From Dehalococcoidia bacterium (lineage in GTDB: Bacteria; Chloroflexota; Dehalococcoidia; UBA3495): a stretch of DNA of 27,906 nucleotides. A program made the position numbers and the translations under genes. This document shows, one piece after another, positions 14,485 to 21,208 of the stretch. The DNA lies in contig JAPKDE010000013.1 in the NCBI GenBank assembly GCA_028822675.1, forward strand, positions 1 through 27,906, read 5' to 3'. The notes below the pieces were generated by a model, which was given only the letters and a program-made list of their open reading frames with translations, was not told the DNA's origin and ran no database searches. Every line of letters begins with the position of its first letter. The first letter of the stretch is position 1.

Positions 14485-15396
14485 TTAGGCGTTCACTTTA
14501 GATAAAAGTGTGCGGGCTGCGGTGATGAAGTCCACCGGGTTGTCGCCTTGGACCAAATGTCCGGCGTTTGAAATGGTCTCCGTGGTGCATTCAAGCATGA
14601 CCTCACCCATCTTTGCCAGGGTTTCCTCGGCAAATATGTCGCTGCGGTCGCCCCGGAGCACCAATGACGGGCAGTCCACCGCCTGCACGCATTCCCACAA
14701 CTTTTCCACAGGCCAGTTGGGGTCAGTTCCCATACGACTACGATTCTTGGTTGCCGGGTCCCATTTCCAAGACCATTTGCCGTCTGAAGTCTGGCGGATG
14801 CTATATTTCAGCGCCCCAAGTACCTGATCTTCAGTGCGACCCGTATATTCTTTGATGCGATCAGCAAATTCTTGGAAACTGTCCAGGTCGTTGGGCAGTT
14901 CACGGAAATTGCGAATCCGGTCTTGGCCTTGGCGTTGGGTTACGGGGCCAGTGTCCACGATAGTCAGAGACCGCAGTGTCTTGGGGTGCCTGGACGCCCA
15001 GATGAAGCTGTTGCGGCCGCCCATGGAGTGGCCCATCAGGTTGAAGTCGTCCAAACCGATGGCCTCAATCACTCCATCCATGTCAGCTTGCATGGAATCC
15101 AGGGAGTAATTGCCATCTTCGGCCCAATCTGTGTCACCGTGGCCGCGTTGATCCACCGCAATCACATGGTAATCGGGTGACAGATTCAGGCTTATAAAAT
15201 CCCAACTGTGGGCCTGCTGGGAAACGCCGTGAAACATCACCAAGGTGGGCTTGGAAGAATCGCCCCATTCTAGGTAGTGAAAATTCATTCCGTTAGCCTT
15301 AACCGTCCGGTCTACAGGCTCGTTTTCATCAGTAAAGGGCACACCCATATTTCTTGCTGCTTGGTATAAGGAAAGCCCCAGTGAATGAGAAGCCAT
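14485..15396 (-). CDS. Alpha/beta-fold hydrolase
   Basis: A 303-residue cytoplasmic hydrolase of the alpha/beta fold. The oxyanion segment is VMFHGVSQQAHSWDF, the strand-turn is VIAVDQRGHGDTDW, the nucleophile elbow is MGHSMGG (Ser ~124), an acid lies in LVLRGDRSDIF, and the His is in ISNAGHLVQGDNP (His ~280). Such enzymes cleave esters, C-C bonds or epoxides; the substrate cannot be read. The N-terminal ~30 residues before the core are an unusual addition. ATG 15396 is chosen over a longer frame because GGAGG (15404-15408, minus strand) lies 7 nt before it. It runs convergently with the Er-VIT1 gene, 49 bp apart, with no obvious terminator between. Confidence 0.85.
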   Translation of the reverse strand: MASHSLGLSLYQAARNMGVPFTDENEPVDRTVKANGMNFHYLEWGDSSKPTLVMFHGVSQQAHSWDFISLNLSPDYHVIAVDQRGHGDTDWAEDGNYSLDSMQADMDGVIEAIGLDDFNLMGHSMGGRNSFIWASRHPKTLRSLTIVDTGPVTQRQGQDRIRNFRELPNDLDSFQEFADRIKEYTGRTEDQVLGALKYSIRQTSDGKWSWKWDPATKNRSRMGTDPNWPVEKLWECVQAVDCPSLVLRGDRSDIFAEETLAKMGEVMLECTTETISNAGHLVQGDNPVDFITAARTLLSKVNA

Positions 15397-15676
15397 GTTT
15401 TTTCCTCCGGTCAAAGTCCAAAACCATGATAAACCGAGTGTCAAGATTTGGGGTCGCAACACGCCTAAAATGATATTCAAGAAGATGCGGCATTCACTTT
15501 CCAGGTGGCTAATGCTATTATTAGACGGTTGCGATTCGTCACTTCTCGCATCAACTCATGTGCACTAATTCCCAAAGATTGGCCGTAGCCCTTCTGGCCC
15601 ATGCGCACTTTTTCCAAAAATCAGTCGCAGCCCCTCGGGAATTCTGAAGTACAAATATACCGGAGACCATCGTCCC

Positions 15677-16321
15677 ATGACCACGAACTCAGTCCAGATT
15701 GAACTAGACCCCAGAGAACTAATCGGCAAAAAGGTAGCGCGCTTGCGCCGGGTCGGAATTGTCCCTGTCCATCTTTACGGACCCGGAATGGAGCCTCGAT
15801 CACTACAGTGCCAAGCCTCCACTCTAATCCGGACACTGGCCACTGCCGGTGGTGCCACACCCATCCACATCACCATCCAGGGTGAGTCTGGCACGCATTT
15901 GGCCTTTGCCAGAGAGATTCAGTGGGACCCGATGCGCGACGACCTGTTGCACGTCGACTTGCTGGCCGCAGACATCAGCAAGCCGGTAACCGCCCAGGTT
16001 CCGATTATACTGACTGGCGAATCTGCCGGCGCACGCTTGGTCAATGGCACAGTGATGCACCAACTGCGCACTGTGGATGTCCAGGCATTGCCCCTGGAGA
16101 TGCCAAACCAGATTGAAGTTGATCTAGCGACCATGGAAAACGCCGACTCGGTGATCCGTGCCAGTGACCTGCCGATTCCTAGTTCTGCCACACTCTTAAC
16201 CGATGTCGAAGAGCTGGTGGTCAGGATTGAGCTTCCTAGAGTCGCAGAAGAATTCACCGCAGCCGAAGGCGGAGCCGAAGAGGGTGGAGACGCACCTGCC
16301 GAAGAAGCATCCGAGGGGTAG
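15677..16321 (+). CDS. rplY: 50S ribosomal protein L25, CTC form
   Basis: Binds 5S rRNA in the large ribosomal subunit; the longer CTC form has an extra C-terminal domain. Residues ~1-95 are the L25 domain (GKKVARLRRVGIVPVHLYGPG ... HLAFAREIQWDPMRDDLLHVDL). Residues ~96-185 are the TL5/CTC beta domain (VTAQVPIILTGESAGARL ... ENADSVIRASDLPIPS). The last ~25 residues are an Ala/Gly/Glu-rich acidic tail common in CTC proteins. The N-terminus is VQIELDPRE; GGAGA lies 9 nt upstream of the ATG. It stands alone and is followed by a strong terminator. Confidence 0.92.
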   Translation: MTTNSVQIELDPRELIGKKVARLRRVGIVPVHLYGPGMEPRSLQCQASTLIRTLATAGGATPIHITIQGESGTHLAFAREIQWDPMRDDLLHVDLLAADISKPVTAQVPIILTGESAGARLVNGTVMHQLRTVDVQALPLEMPNQIEVDLATMENADSVIRASDLPIPSSATLLTDVEELVVRIELPRVAEEFTAAEGGAEEGGDAPAEEASEG

Positions 16322-16413
16322 ACTTCGGAGCCAGTCCACTTTCAGCTTGATCCATAGTCCCGTCCGGGTGAACAAGTCAGTTCTCCAGGTCGGAATCGCT
16401 AAAGAAATAAAAA

Positions 16414-16462
16414 CGCCGGAGGAGCAAATCCCGCATACGGGGAGGCCTCCGGCGGTTGTTTT
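16414..16462 (+). terminator. Strong composite terminator after L25
   Basis: A 9-bp GC stem CGCCGGAGG (16414-16422) pairs with CCTCCGGCG (16446-16454) and encloses a small inner hairpin CCCG-CATA-CGGG (16430-16441). It is followed by GTTGTTTT and preceded by an A-rich run. The structure lies 93 bp after the L25 stop and just before the DUF3800-like gene. Confidence 0.75.
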
Positions 16463-16474
16463 GGAGATAGGAAA

Positions 16475-17245
16475 ATGTTCCTGACCTATGTTGGAGAATC
16501 CGGACTTACCGGCACAACGGTCAATGACCCATCCCAAGGACACCAGATCTACACTGGGCTTTTCATACACGAGAGCCAGTCAATCTCGGTAAACGGCGAG
16601 TTCAACGCCCTCTGCCGCCGCCATTTTGGCGCGCCGCTGGGCGAAGAAGGCGCACCAAACGTCATCCGACCGGTAGACCTATACCAAGGATTGGGCTATT
16701 TCTCCTCCTGGACTCCGGCCAAAAGAAACGAGCTGATGCAAGACTGCCTGGGTATCATGATTCGCCGCGAGACACCGGTAATCACCGCCTACATCAACAA
16801 ACAAGAGTTCATCGACGCCAGAGCAGCCGGGAACGATGATTACATCAACAGGTGGGATACTCCTACAGGCCCACTGGTGAATAAATTCTTCTTTGCAATT
16901 GGTATGTTCCTAGACGAACTCAACATGTCCAGCCTATCCGGCGACGACATCATGGACGGCACCGTACCCATCGCCAACCATGCCTTGGTCATGGCCCAAA
17001 ACGGGGCCTCACTGGAAGCTAAGTTCATGGCCGAGTTCCTACGGTCTGATGAGGGCATGGACGCCACAGGGCTAATTGATGACATCTGTTTCGTGGAGTC
17101 CGAACGCTCGGTGGGCAATCAGTTGTCCAATCTGGTCGCCTATTTCGTCCGGCGTTGGCTCCAGAATCCGGACCGTCCCCATCCCTACTTCGATGGCCTT
17201 CGCAACAACAAGGTGATTCAGGTCATCTACCCCGTCACTATCTAG
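16475..17245 (+). CDS. DUF3800-like protein with altered acidic residues
   Basis: The 256-residue product resembles DUF3800, an RNase H-like fold family of unknown function found often near mobile and defence genes. The match is the N-terminal strand FLTYVGESG (family pattern Y-x-D-E-S-G) and the C-terminal block FVESERSVGNQLSNLVAYFVRRW (family pattern V-D-S-x-x-S-x-x-x-Q-x-A-D-L). All three key Asp positions differ: Gly7 instead of Asp before Glu8, Glu208 instead of Asp, and Asn219 instead of Asp. If the assignment is right, the usual metal-dependent catalysis is probably weakened or lost. GGAG at 16463-16466 precedes the ATG. It converges with the phn cassette, 16 bp away. Confidence 0.6.
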   Translation: MFLTYVGESGLTGTTVNDPSQGHQIYTGLFIHESQSISVNGEFNALCRRHFGAPLGEEGAPNVIRPVDLYQGLGYFSSWTPAKRNELMQDCLGIMIRRETPVITAYINKQEFIDARAAGNDDYINRWDTPTGPLVNKFFFAIGMFLDELNMSSLSGDDIMDGTVPIANHALVMAQNGASLEAKFMAEFLRSDEGMDATGLIDDICFVESERSVGNQLSNLVAYFVRRWLQNPDRPHPYFDGLRNNKVIQVIYPVTI

Positions 17246-17261
17246 ACCTGATAACCCTGCG

Positions 17262-18155
17262 TTACGGGACGCGCACCAGCCGCCGCAGGAACGCACTGAG
17301 CAGGTCTACAGCTACCACCAGGATCAGGTACCACAGGATAATCAGCGCCACGTCGGTGTACTGAAAGAAGCTTAGGCTCAGTCTGAATTCTCGGCCCAGA
17401 CCACCGGCGCTGACGAAGCCCACCACCACCGTGGTACGAATCACCACCTCCCAGCGGTACAGCAGGTAGGTGAGAAACTGGGGCATGGCCTGGGGGATGA
17501 TTCCATAGGCTAGCATCTGCATATTTCCAGCTCCTGCGGAACGCAACGCCCGCGCCGGACCCGGGTCCATATTCTCCACTACCTCGGCTGAAAGCTTGCC
17601 CACAATGCCGTAGTTGTGCAGCCCCAGGGCAATCGCCCCCGGCAGTATCCCCGGTGACAGAAAGAACACGATTACCATGGCCCACACCAACTCCGGCACT
17701 GCTCGTGTGAAAGCAAAGAACAGCCGGAGCGCATGATAAAGTGCGCCCATACCGGCGGAAGGTCGGCCACCCAGTTCGCCGTTGCTAACATTCCTCGCCG
17801 CCGGCAGAAAGGTCACCAACACCCCCAGACCAGCCAGCCCGATGGCCAACACGCTCATCATCAGCGTTTTATAGGCCAACTTGCCCGTCTCGCCCCAACG
17901 ACTCAGGTCAAAAAACGCGGGCCGGCCACCGCCGCCCAACCCGTCTTCCAACCCCAGCAACTGCCTGAGGAAACTGCTGGCGTTACTCCAAGAACGGCCC
18001 GAGAATAAATCCCCAAGCCCGCTATCAGTCCCGGCCAAGATATATACCCAAGAAACTATTGCCAGAGCCAAAAACCCGTAGAGCGACGCCCGAGCGAAGG
18101 TAATCCGACGCCGACCAAGCACGGTTTCCCTGATCGCTTTGCGATTCACGCTCAT
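17262..18155 (-). CDS. phnE: Phosphonate-type ABC transporter permease (second PhnE)
   Basis: Inner-membrane subunit of a phosphonate/phosphite-family ABC importer. The 297 residues have an N-terminal membrane helix (FARASLYGFLALAIVSWVYILAG), a periplasmic Gly-rich stretch, and a permease core with helices from ~95 onward. The cytoplasmic EAA-like loop reads VENMDPGPARALRSAGAGNMQMLAYGIIPQAMPQFLTYLLYRWE, followed by the PhnE-type VGFVSAGGLGREF. The start overlaps the previous permease stop by 4 nt (ATGA). It is the last gene of the cassette. Substrate specificity within phosphonate, phosphite or methylphosphonate cannot be told from the permease. Confidence 0.87.
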   Translation of the reverse strand: MSVNRKAIRETVLGRRRITFARASLYGFLALAIVSWVYILAGTDSGLGDLFSGRSWSNASSFLRQLLGLEDGLGGGGRPAFFDLSRWGETGKLAYKTLMMSVLAIGLAGLGVLVTFLPAARNVSNGELGGRPSAGMGALYHALRLFFAFTRAVPELVWAMVIVFFLSPGILPGAIALGLHNYGIVGKLSAEVVENMDPGPARALRSAGAGNMQMLAYGIIPQAMPQFLTYLLYRWEVVIRTTVVVGFVSAGGLGREFRLSLSFFQYTDVALIILWYLILVVAVDLLSAFLRRLVRVP

Positions 18156-18970
18156 GAGCCCAGACTCCGCCGGACGCGTGTGCTCCAGTAATCCACCAGC
18201 AAGACCAGACCAAACAAGAACAAGAGCAGCGTCCAGACCTCACTGAACATCAGGTCTCTCAACGAAAGTTGTATCTCAAAGCCCAGTCCTCTGATGCCGA
18301 CAAAGCTCATGATAGCTGCGGCTCTAATTGCACATTCAAATCGGTAGAAACTGTAGCTGAGTAAGTCGGTCAGAACCATGGGCATCCGGCCATAGAACAA
18401 GACTTCAGTTGGCGATGCCCCCGCGGAGCGCAGGCCGTCCAATGGTCCCTCAGGCACGTCATTTAGTAGCTCTGAGTAGATTCGCCCCAGTATCCCCGCG
18501 TAGGGGATAGCAATGGCCAACACCACGGCCATCGATGAAAGGCCAAACGCGGCCACGAATAACACAGCCCAGACCAGTTCGTGAATCGAGCGCATGAACG
18601 CCAGCAGGAACCGGACACCAACGGCTACAGCCAGCCGTGTACGGCCAGGGTTTCCCAGGGAACCGGAAGCGATAATTCCCAGGGGTACGCCAACAATGAT
18701 GGCCAGGGTGATACCAGCCACAGCGTGCACCACTGTTTGCCAGCTAGCCGCCAGGGCGAGTTTCAAGAAGCCGGGAGAGAGTTCTGGTGGGAAGAGCGCC
18801 AGGGAGAAGTCTTTGATGGCATCACCGCCGCCGGTATGTAGGATGCCATCCTTCCAACCAACGCCGGTGAGACTCCAGACAAAAGCCCCAACCAAAATCA
18901 GGCTTAGCAGGCGTCTGGCCTCGAAAAGCTGGGCCAGCCCTTTAGTTCTGGGAGTCCCGGTCCAGATCAT
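18152..18970 (-). CDS. phnE: Phosphonate-type ABC transporter permease (first PhnE)
   Basis: Companion permease; the importer probably uses a heterodimer of the two PhnE-like proteins. It shows a first membrane helix (LLSLILVGAFVWSLTGV), the core with SWQTVVHAVAGITLAIIVGVPLGIIAS, the coupling loop LNDVPEGPLDGLRSAGASPTEVLFYGRMPMVLTDLLSYSFYRFE and VGIRGLGFEI near the C-terminus, homologous in order to the second permease. I use ATG 18970 (272 residues); a TTG four codons upstream is also open. The start lies inside the phnC 3' end (29-nt overlap), so translation is coupled. The stop overlaps the next start. Confidence 0.85.
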   Translation of the reverse strand: MIWTGTPRTKGLAQLFEARRLLSLILVGAFVWSLTGVGWKDGILHTGGGDAIKDFSLALFPPELSPGFLKLALAASWQTVVHAVAGITLAIIVGVPLGIIASGSLGNPGRTRLAVAVGVRFLLAFMRSIHELVWAVLFVAAFGLSSMAVVLAIAIPYAGILGRIYSELLNDVPEGPLDGLRSAGASPTEVLFYGRMPMVLTDLLSYSFYRFECAIRAAAIMSFVGIRGLGFEIQLSLRDLMFSEVWTLLLFLFGLVLLVDYWSTRVRRSLGS

Positions 18971-19745
18971 AAAGGGCCTCAAGCACCGGGGCTGTCAACT
19001 CCCGGGCCGGGATATCAAATTGGATGACGCCTTCCCGCAGGCCAATTACCCGCGTGAAGTGCGCCTGTATCAGATCCGGCGAGTGCAGGCTGGCAATCAA
19101 CGCGCCACCTGTGTCCGTTGCCAGAGCACTCAGTAGGCCAAGTATCTCGTCGGCTCGGGCCGGGTCTAGGGACGAGACAGGCTCGTCGGCCAGGGTTATC
19201 TTGGGGGCCTGTAGCATTAGTCTGGCGATGGCGACCCGCTGTTGCTCGCCGCCGGAGAGCTGGGAGGTTGGCTCATCGATCTTGTCGGCAATGCCCAGTC
19301 GGGACAGGGCATCCAAGGCTGAATTCCGCTCCCTGGCTGAGAATAATGAGGTCAGCGACCGCCATAGACTCCACTGGCCCAGCCGCCCGGCCAGCACGTT
19401 CTGCACCACCGGCAGTTGCGTCACCAAATCTAGTTGCTGTTGGATCAGACCCACAGACTCCGAGAGTTGGCGGCCCGGCTGCAGGTCAGTAACTGGTTTC
19501 GAGTCCAGAAATAGCTGGCCATCGTCGGGTTGGATTAACCCGGCAAGAATGTACAGCAGGGTGGATTTGCCACTACCGCTGGGGCCAGCCAACGCCACTC
19601 TCTCGCCAGCGCCGATGGCCAAGTCCAATGGGGCCAAAGCAACCAGCGACCCAAATGACTTGCTCAGGCTGCGTCCGTCCACCAAGGGCTGCGCAGGACT
19701 AATTCCGTCATTGGCGCGTTCTAGGGTGTCCCTCAATATACTCAT
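18942..19745 (-). CDS. phnC: Phosphonate-type ABC transporter ATPase (PhnC)
   Basis: Cytoplasmic ATP-hydrolysing subunit that powers the importer. The 267 residues have all motifs intact: Walker A GPSGSGKST (~54-62), Q-loop GLIQQQLDLV, signature LSGGEQQRVAIARLML, Walker B ITLADEPVSSLDP and the H-loop ASLHSPDL. ATG 19745 overlaps the phnD stop by 4 nt (ATGA). There is an ~18-residue N-terminal extension before the first nucleotide-binding strand. Gene order D-C-E-E is that of phosphonate and phosphite uptake cassettes. Confidence 0.9.
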   Translation of the reverse strand: MSILRDTLERANDGISPAQPLVDGRSLSKSFGSLVALAPLDLAIGAGERVALAGPSGSGKSTLLYILAGLIQPDDGQLFLDSKPVTDLQPGRQLSESVGLIQQQLDLVTQLPVVQNVLAGRLGQWSLWRSLTSLFSARERNSALDALSRLGIADKIDEPTSQLSGGEQQRVAIARLMLQAPKITLADEPVSSLDPARADEILGLLSALATDTGGALIASLHSPDLIQAHFTRVIGLREGVIQFDIPARELTAPVLEALYDLDRDSQN

Positions 19746-20623
19746 TTGATTATCCCCAGATCCCTAGCCACGACCTCAATTGCTTGGTAATTGTCGTTTT
19801 CGGTTGCAATGAACCGCTCTGTACTAAAAAGCTTGAGGATTTCTGAATTCTCTTCTGCGCCCAATTCTAGGAGTGCTTTCTGAATTTTTTGGGAGAATCC
19901 GTCGCCAAATTTTTCGCCAACGCCCGAGGCCGCAGTCCAGTTGTAGTCGAAAAAGGCGGGTGTTGTCTCCAGCACGCGTACTTTGCTGACGTCCACCAGC
20001 CCGTTGGCCACGGCCCGGTCCCAAACATGTTCGTTCAGAGCGCCAATGTCGAACGCACCGCTCTCAACCAGCCGCCACGTAAGATCATGGGAGCCGGAGT
20101 AATTGGGTGGCGATTTGAAACTAGAATCAGCCTCTAACCCTGCACTTTTCAAGAAATGGCGCGGCATCAGGTGCCCGGAGGTAGAGCTTTCGCTGCCAAA
20201 CGTTATGGTCAGGTCTGCGGCCAGGTCTGCCAGGTCGCTCAATGACATGGCGGGCAGGTCGTTCCGGATGATGAACTTGGAGTGGAAGGCCGCATCATTT
20301 TCGCGTTGGGCTACTGCTTCGGCGCCAGCGTCAAGAATCCTGGCTTGCACGCCGGTGAGTCCGCCAAAAAATGCCAGATCAAGGTTGCCCTGAGTGAACG
20401 CAGTCACCACCGCGGCGTAATCCGCGCTGGGGACATACTCCACTTCCACGCCCAATTTCCGGGACAGATAGTCGGCAAACCCGTCATACCGTCTGGCAAG
20501 TCTGGAGGCGTCTTGGTCGGGGATGCCGCCCACCCTGAGCACGGGTGAACTATCACCGTCACAAGCAGCGATCAACGTCAAAAAAACGATAAGTGCCAGA
20601 CCAATTAAGGGGACCCGTATCAA
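19742..20623 (-). CDS. phnD: Phosphonate/phosphite-type substrate-binding lipoprotein (PhnD)
   Basis: Surface-anchored binding protein that delivers the phosphorus oxyanion to the permeases. The start is taken as TTG 20623, supported by AGGAG (minus strand, 20638-20634), giving 293 residues. The lipoprotein signal then fits: MIRVPLIGLALIVFLTLIAAC with lipobox IAAC and Cys at 21. A longer frame from TTG 20674 would put 17 extra residues before the signal. Mature motifs are VGGIPDQD at the start, the Tyr-rich YAAVVTAFTQGNLDLAFFGGLTG, and FGSESSTSGHLMPR, the Ser/Thr loop that binds the phosphonate or phosphite oxygens. No phosphonate-degrading genes occur in this window, so the ligand remains open. 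Confidence 0.87.
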   Translation of the reverse strand: MIRVPLIGLALIVFLTLIAACDGDSSPVLRVGGIPDQDASRLARRYDGFADYLSRKLGVEVEYVPSADYAAVVTAFTQGNLDLAFFGGLTGVQARILDAGAEAVAQRENDAAFHSKFIIRNDLPAMSLSDLADLAADLTITFGSESSTSGHLMPRHFLKSAGLEADSSFKSPPNYSGSHDLTWRLVESGAFDIGALNEHVWDRAVANGLVDVSKVRVLETTPAFFDYNWTAASGVGEKFGDGFSQKIQKALLELGAEENSEILKLFSTERFIATENDNYQAIEVVARDLGIIK

Positions 20624-21028
20624 ACCTTCTGAACTCCTAAAAACCAGGGTTAAAACCCAAAGAACTGCGCCCAACTAAACACGCAGATTCATATACCCGA
20701 TTGAATGACCATTAAAAACTGGTAGTCCAACGGCATACCTAGGGCTTGGAAGGCAGAGGGTGCGTGGGTGAAATAGCCCCGCGGAAGTGAATGAAAGAGA
20801 ATTAAAGAGACTCCCCGAAGCTACATGGAAACCCAGTGGGACCGCCGACCAATCCAGGCCTCCTAGGCGTGGACTCAAGTAAACCAGGCATTTGGATTCC
20901 TCATGGTTATTTGGTTTGGGGCTGTCACATCAAAAAAGATTAATAGACTATATAAAGACAGTCAAATACAGTGGAGTCTATATTGCCCTTATCAGAGACC
21001 AAACGGGCGTGCTTGGCCGGGCGATTCC

Positions 21029-21057
21029 TTTACAACAATTGGGCACGGCATTACAAT
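21029..21057 (+). promoter_or_regulatory. Sigma70-type promoter for lysS-serS
   Basis: TTTACA at 21029-21034, a 17-nt spacer and TACAAT at 21052-21057, each box five of six to consensus. Predicted initiation near 21064 gives lysS a ~145-nt leader containing the inverted-repeat cluster at 21110-21154. Confidence 0.6.
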
Positions 21058-21109
21058 CGCTAGTCAGAGAAAACGACGTATTTCGCTGCTTTCTTTAACT
21101 TTTCTACCC

Positions 21110-21154
21110 GATTAAACCTACCGGTTAAATCAGTTGATTTAATCGACTTAAATC
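21110..21154 (+). repeat. AT-rich inverted-repeat cluster in the lysS leader
   Basis: Overlapping dyads follow one another: GATTAAACC/GGTTAAATC (21110-21118 and 21123-21131, one mismatch), AAATCA-GT-TGATTT (21127-21140, perfect) and GATTTAA-TCGAC-TTAAATC (21136-21154, perfect 7-bp arms). All are variants of a TTAAATC half-site. They could bind a dimeric regulator or fold alternatively in the RNA. Confidence 0.55.
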
Positions 21155-21208
21155 GCCCGCCCATCCCAACTAACCCGCCCGCAAACCGGCCGGGACTAAC
21201 AGGACTTG

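Larger units (their letters stand above)
20624..21208. other. Divergent intergenic region between phnD and lysS
   Basis: About 585 bp without a convincing gene. Short frames exist (for example on the minus strand at 20675-20878 and the plus strand at 20892-21115), but they lack ribosome binding sites and protein-like composition. Bases 20647-20658 (GGGTTAAAACCC) form a near-palindrome before phnD. A weak minus-strand promoter (TTGACT at 20965-20960, 17-nt spacer, TAATCT) would give phnD a ~300-nt leader of moderate GC. I recognise no known riboswitch in it. The lysS-proximal side holds a good promoter and an AT-rich inverted-repeat cluster, listed separately. Confidence 0.6.

Noticed and set aside
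20740..20890. Possible cobalamin or other riboswitch before phnD, prompted by a CCCACTGGG-like stretch on the minus strand
   Set aside because: The B12 box and the GCCACTG context are absent, and no other known riboswitch core could be matched.
20675..21115. Short open frames in the phnD-lysS gap (minus 20675-20878, plus 20892-21115)
   Set aside because: No ribosome binding sites, overlapping frames on the plus strand, and composition unlike the neighbouring proteins.
21064..21208. T-box leader for lysS
   Set aside because: No T-box core sequence, specifier loop or terminator/antiterminator pair with a T-run is visible; only AT-rich dyads are.
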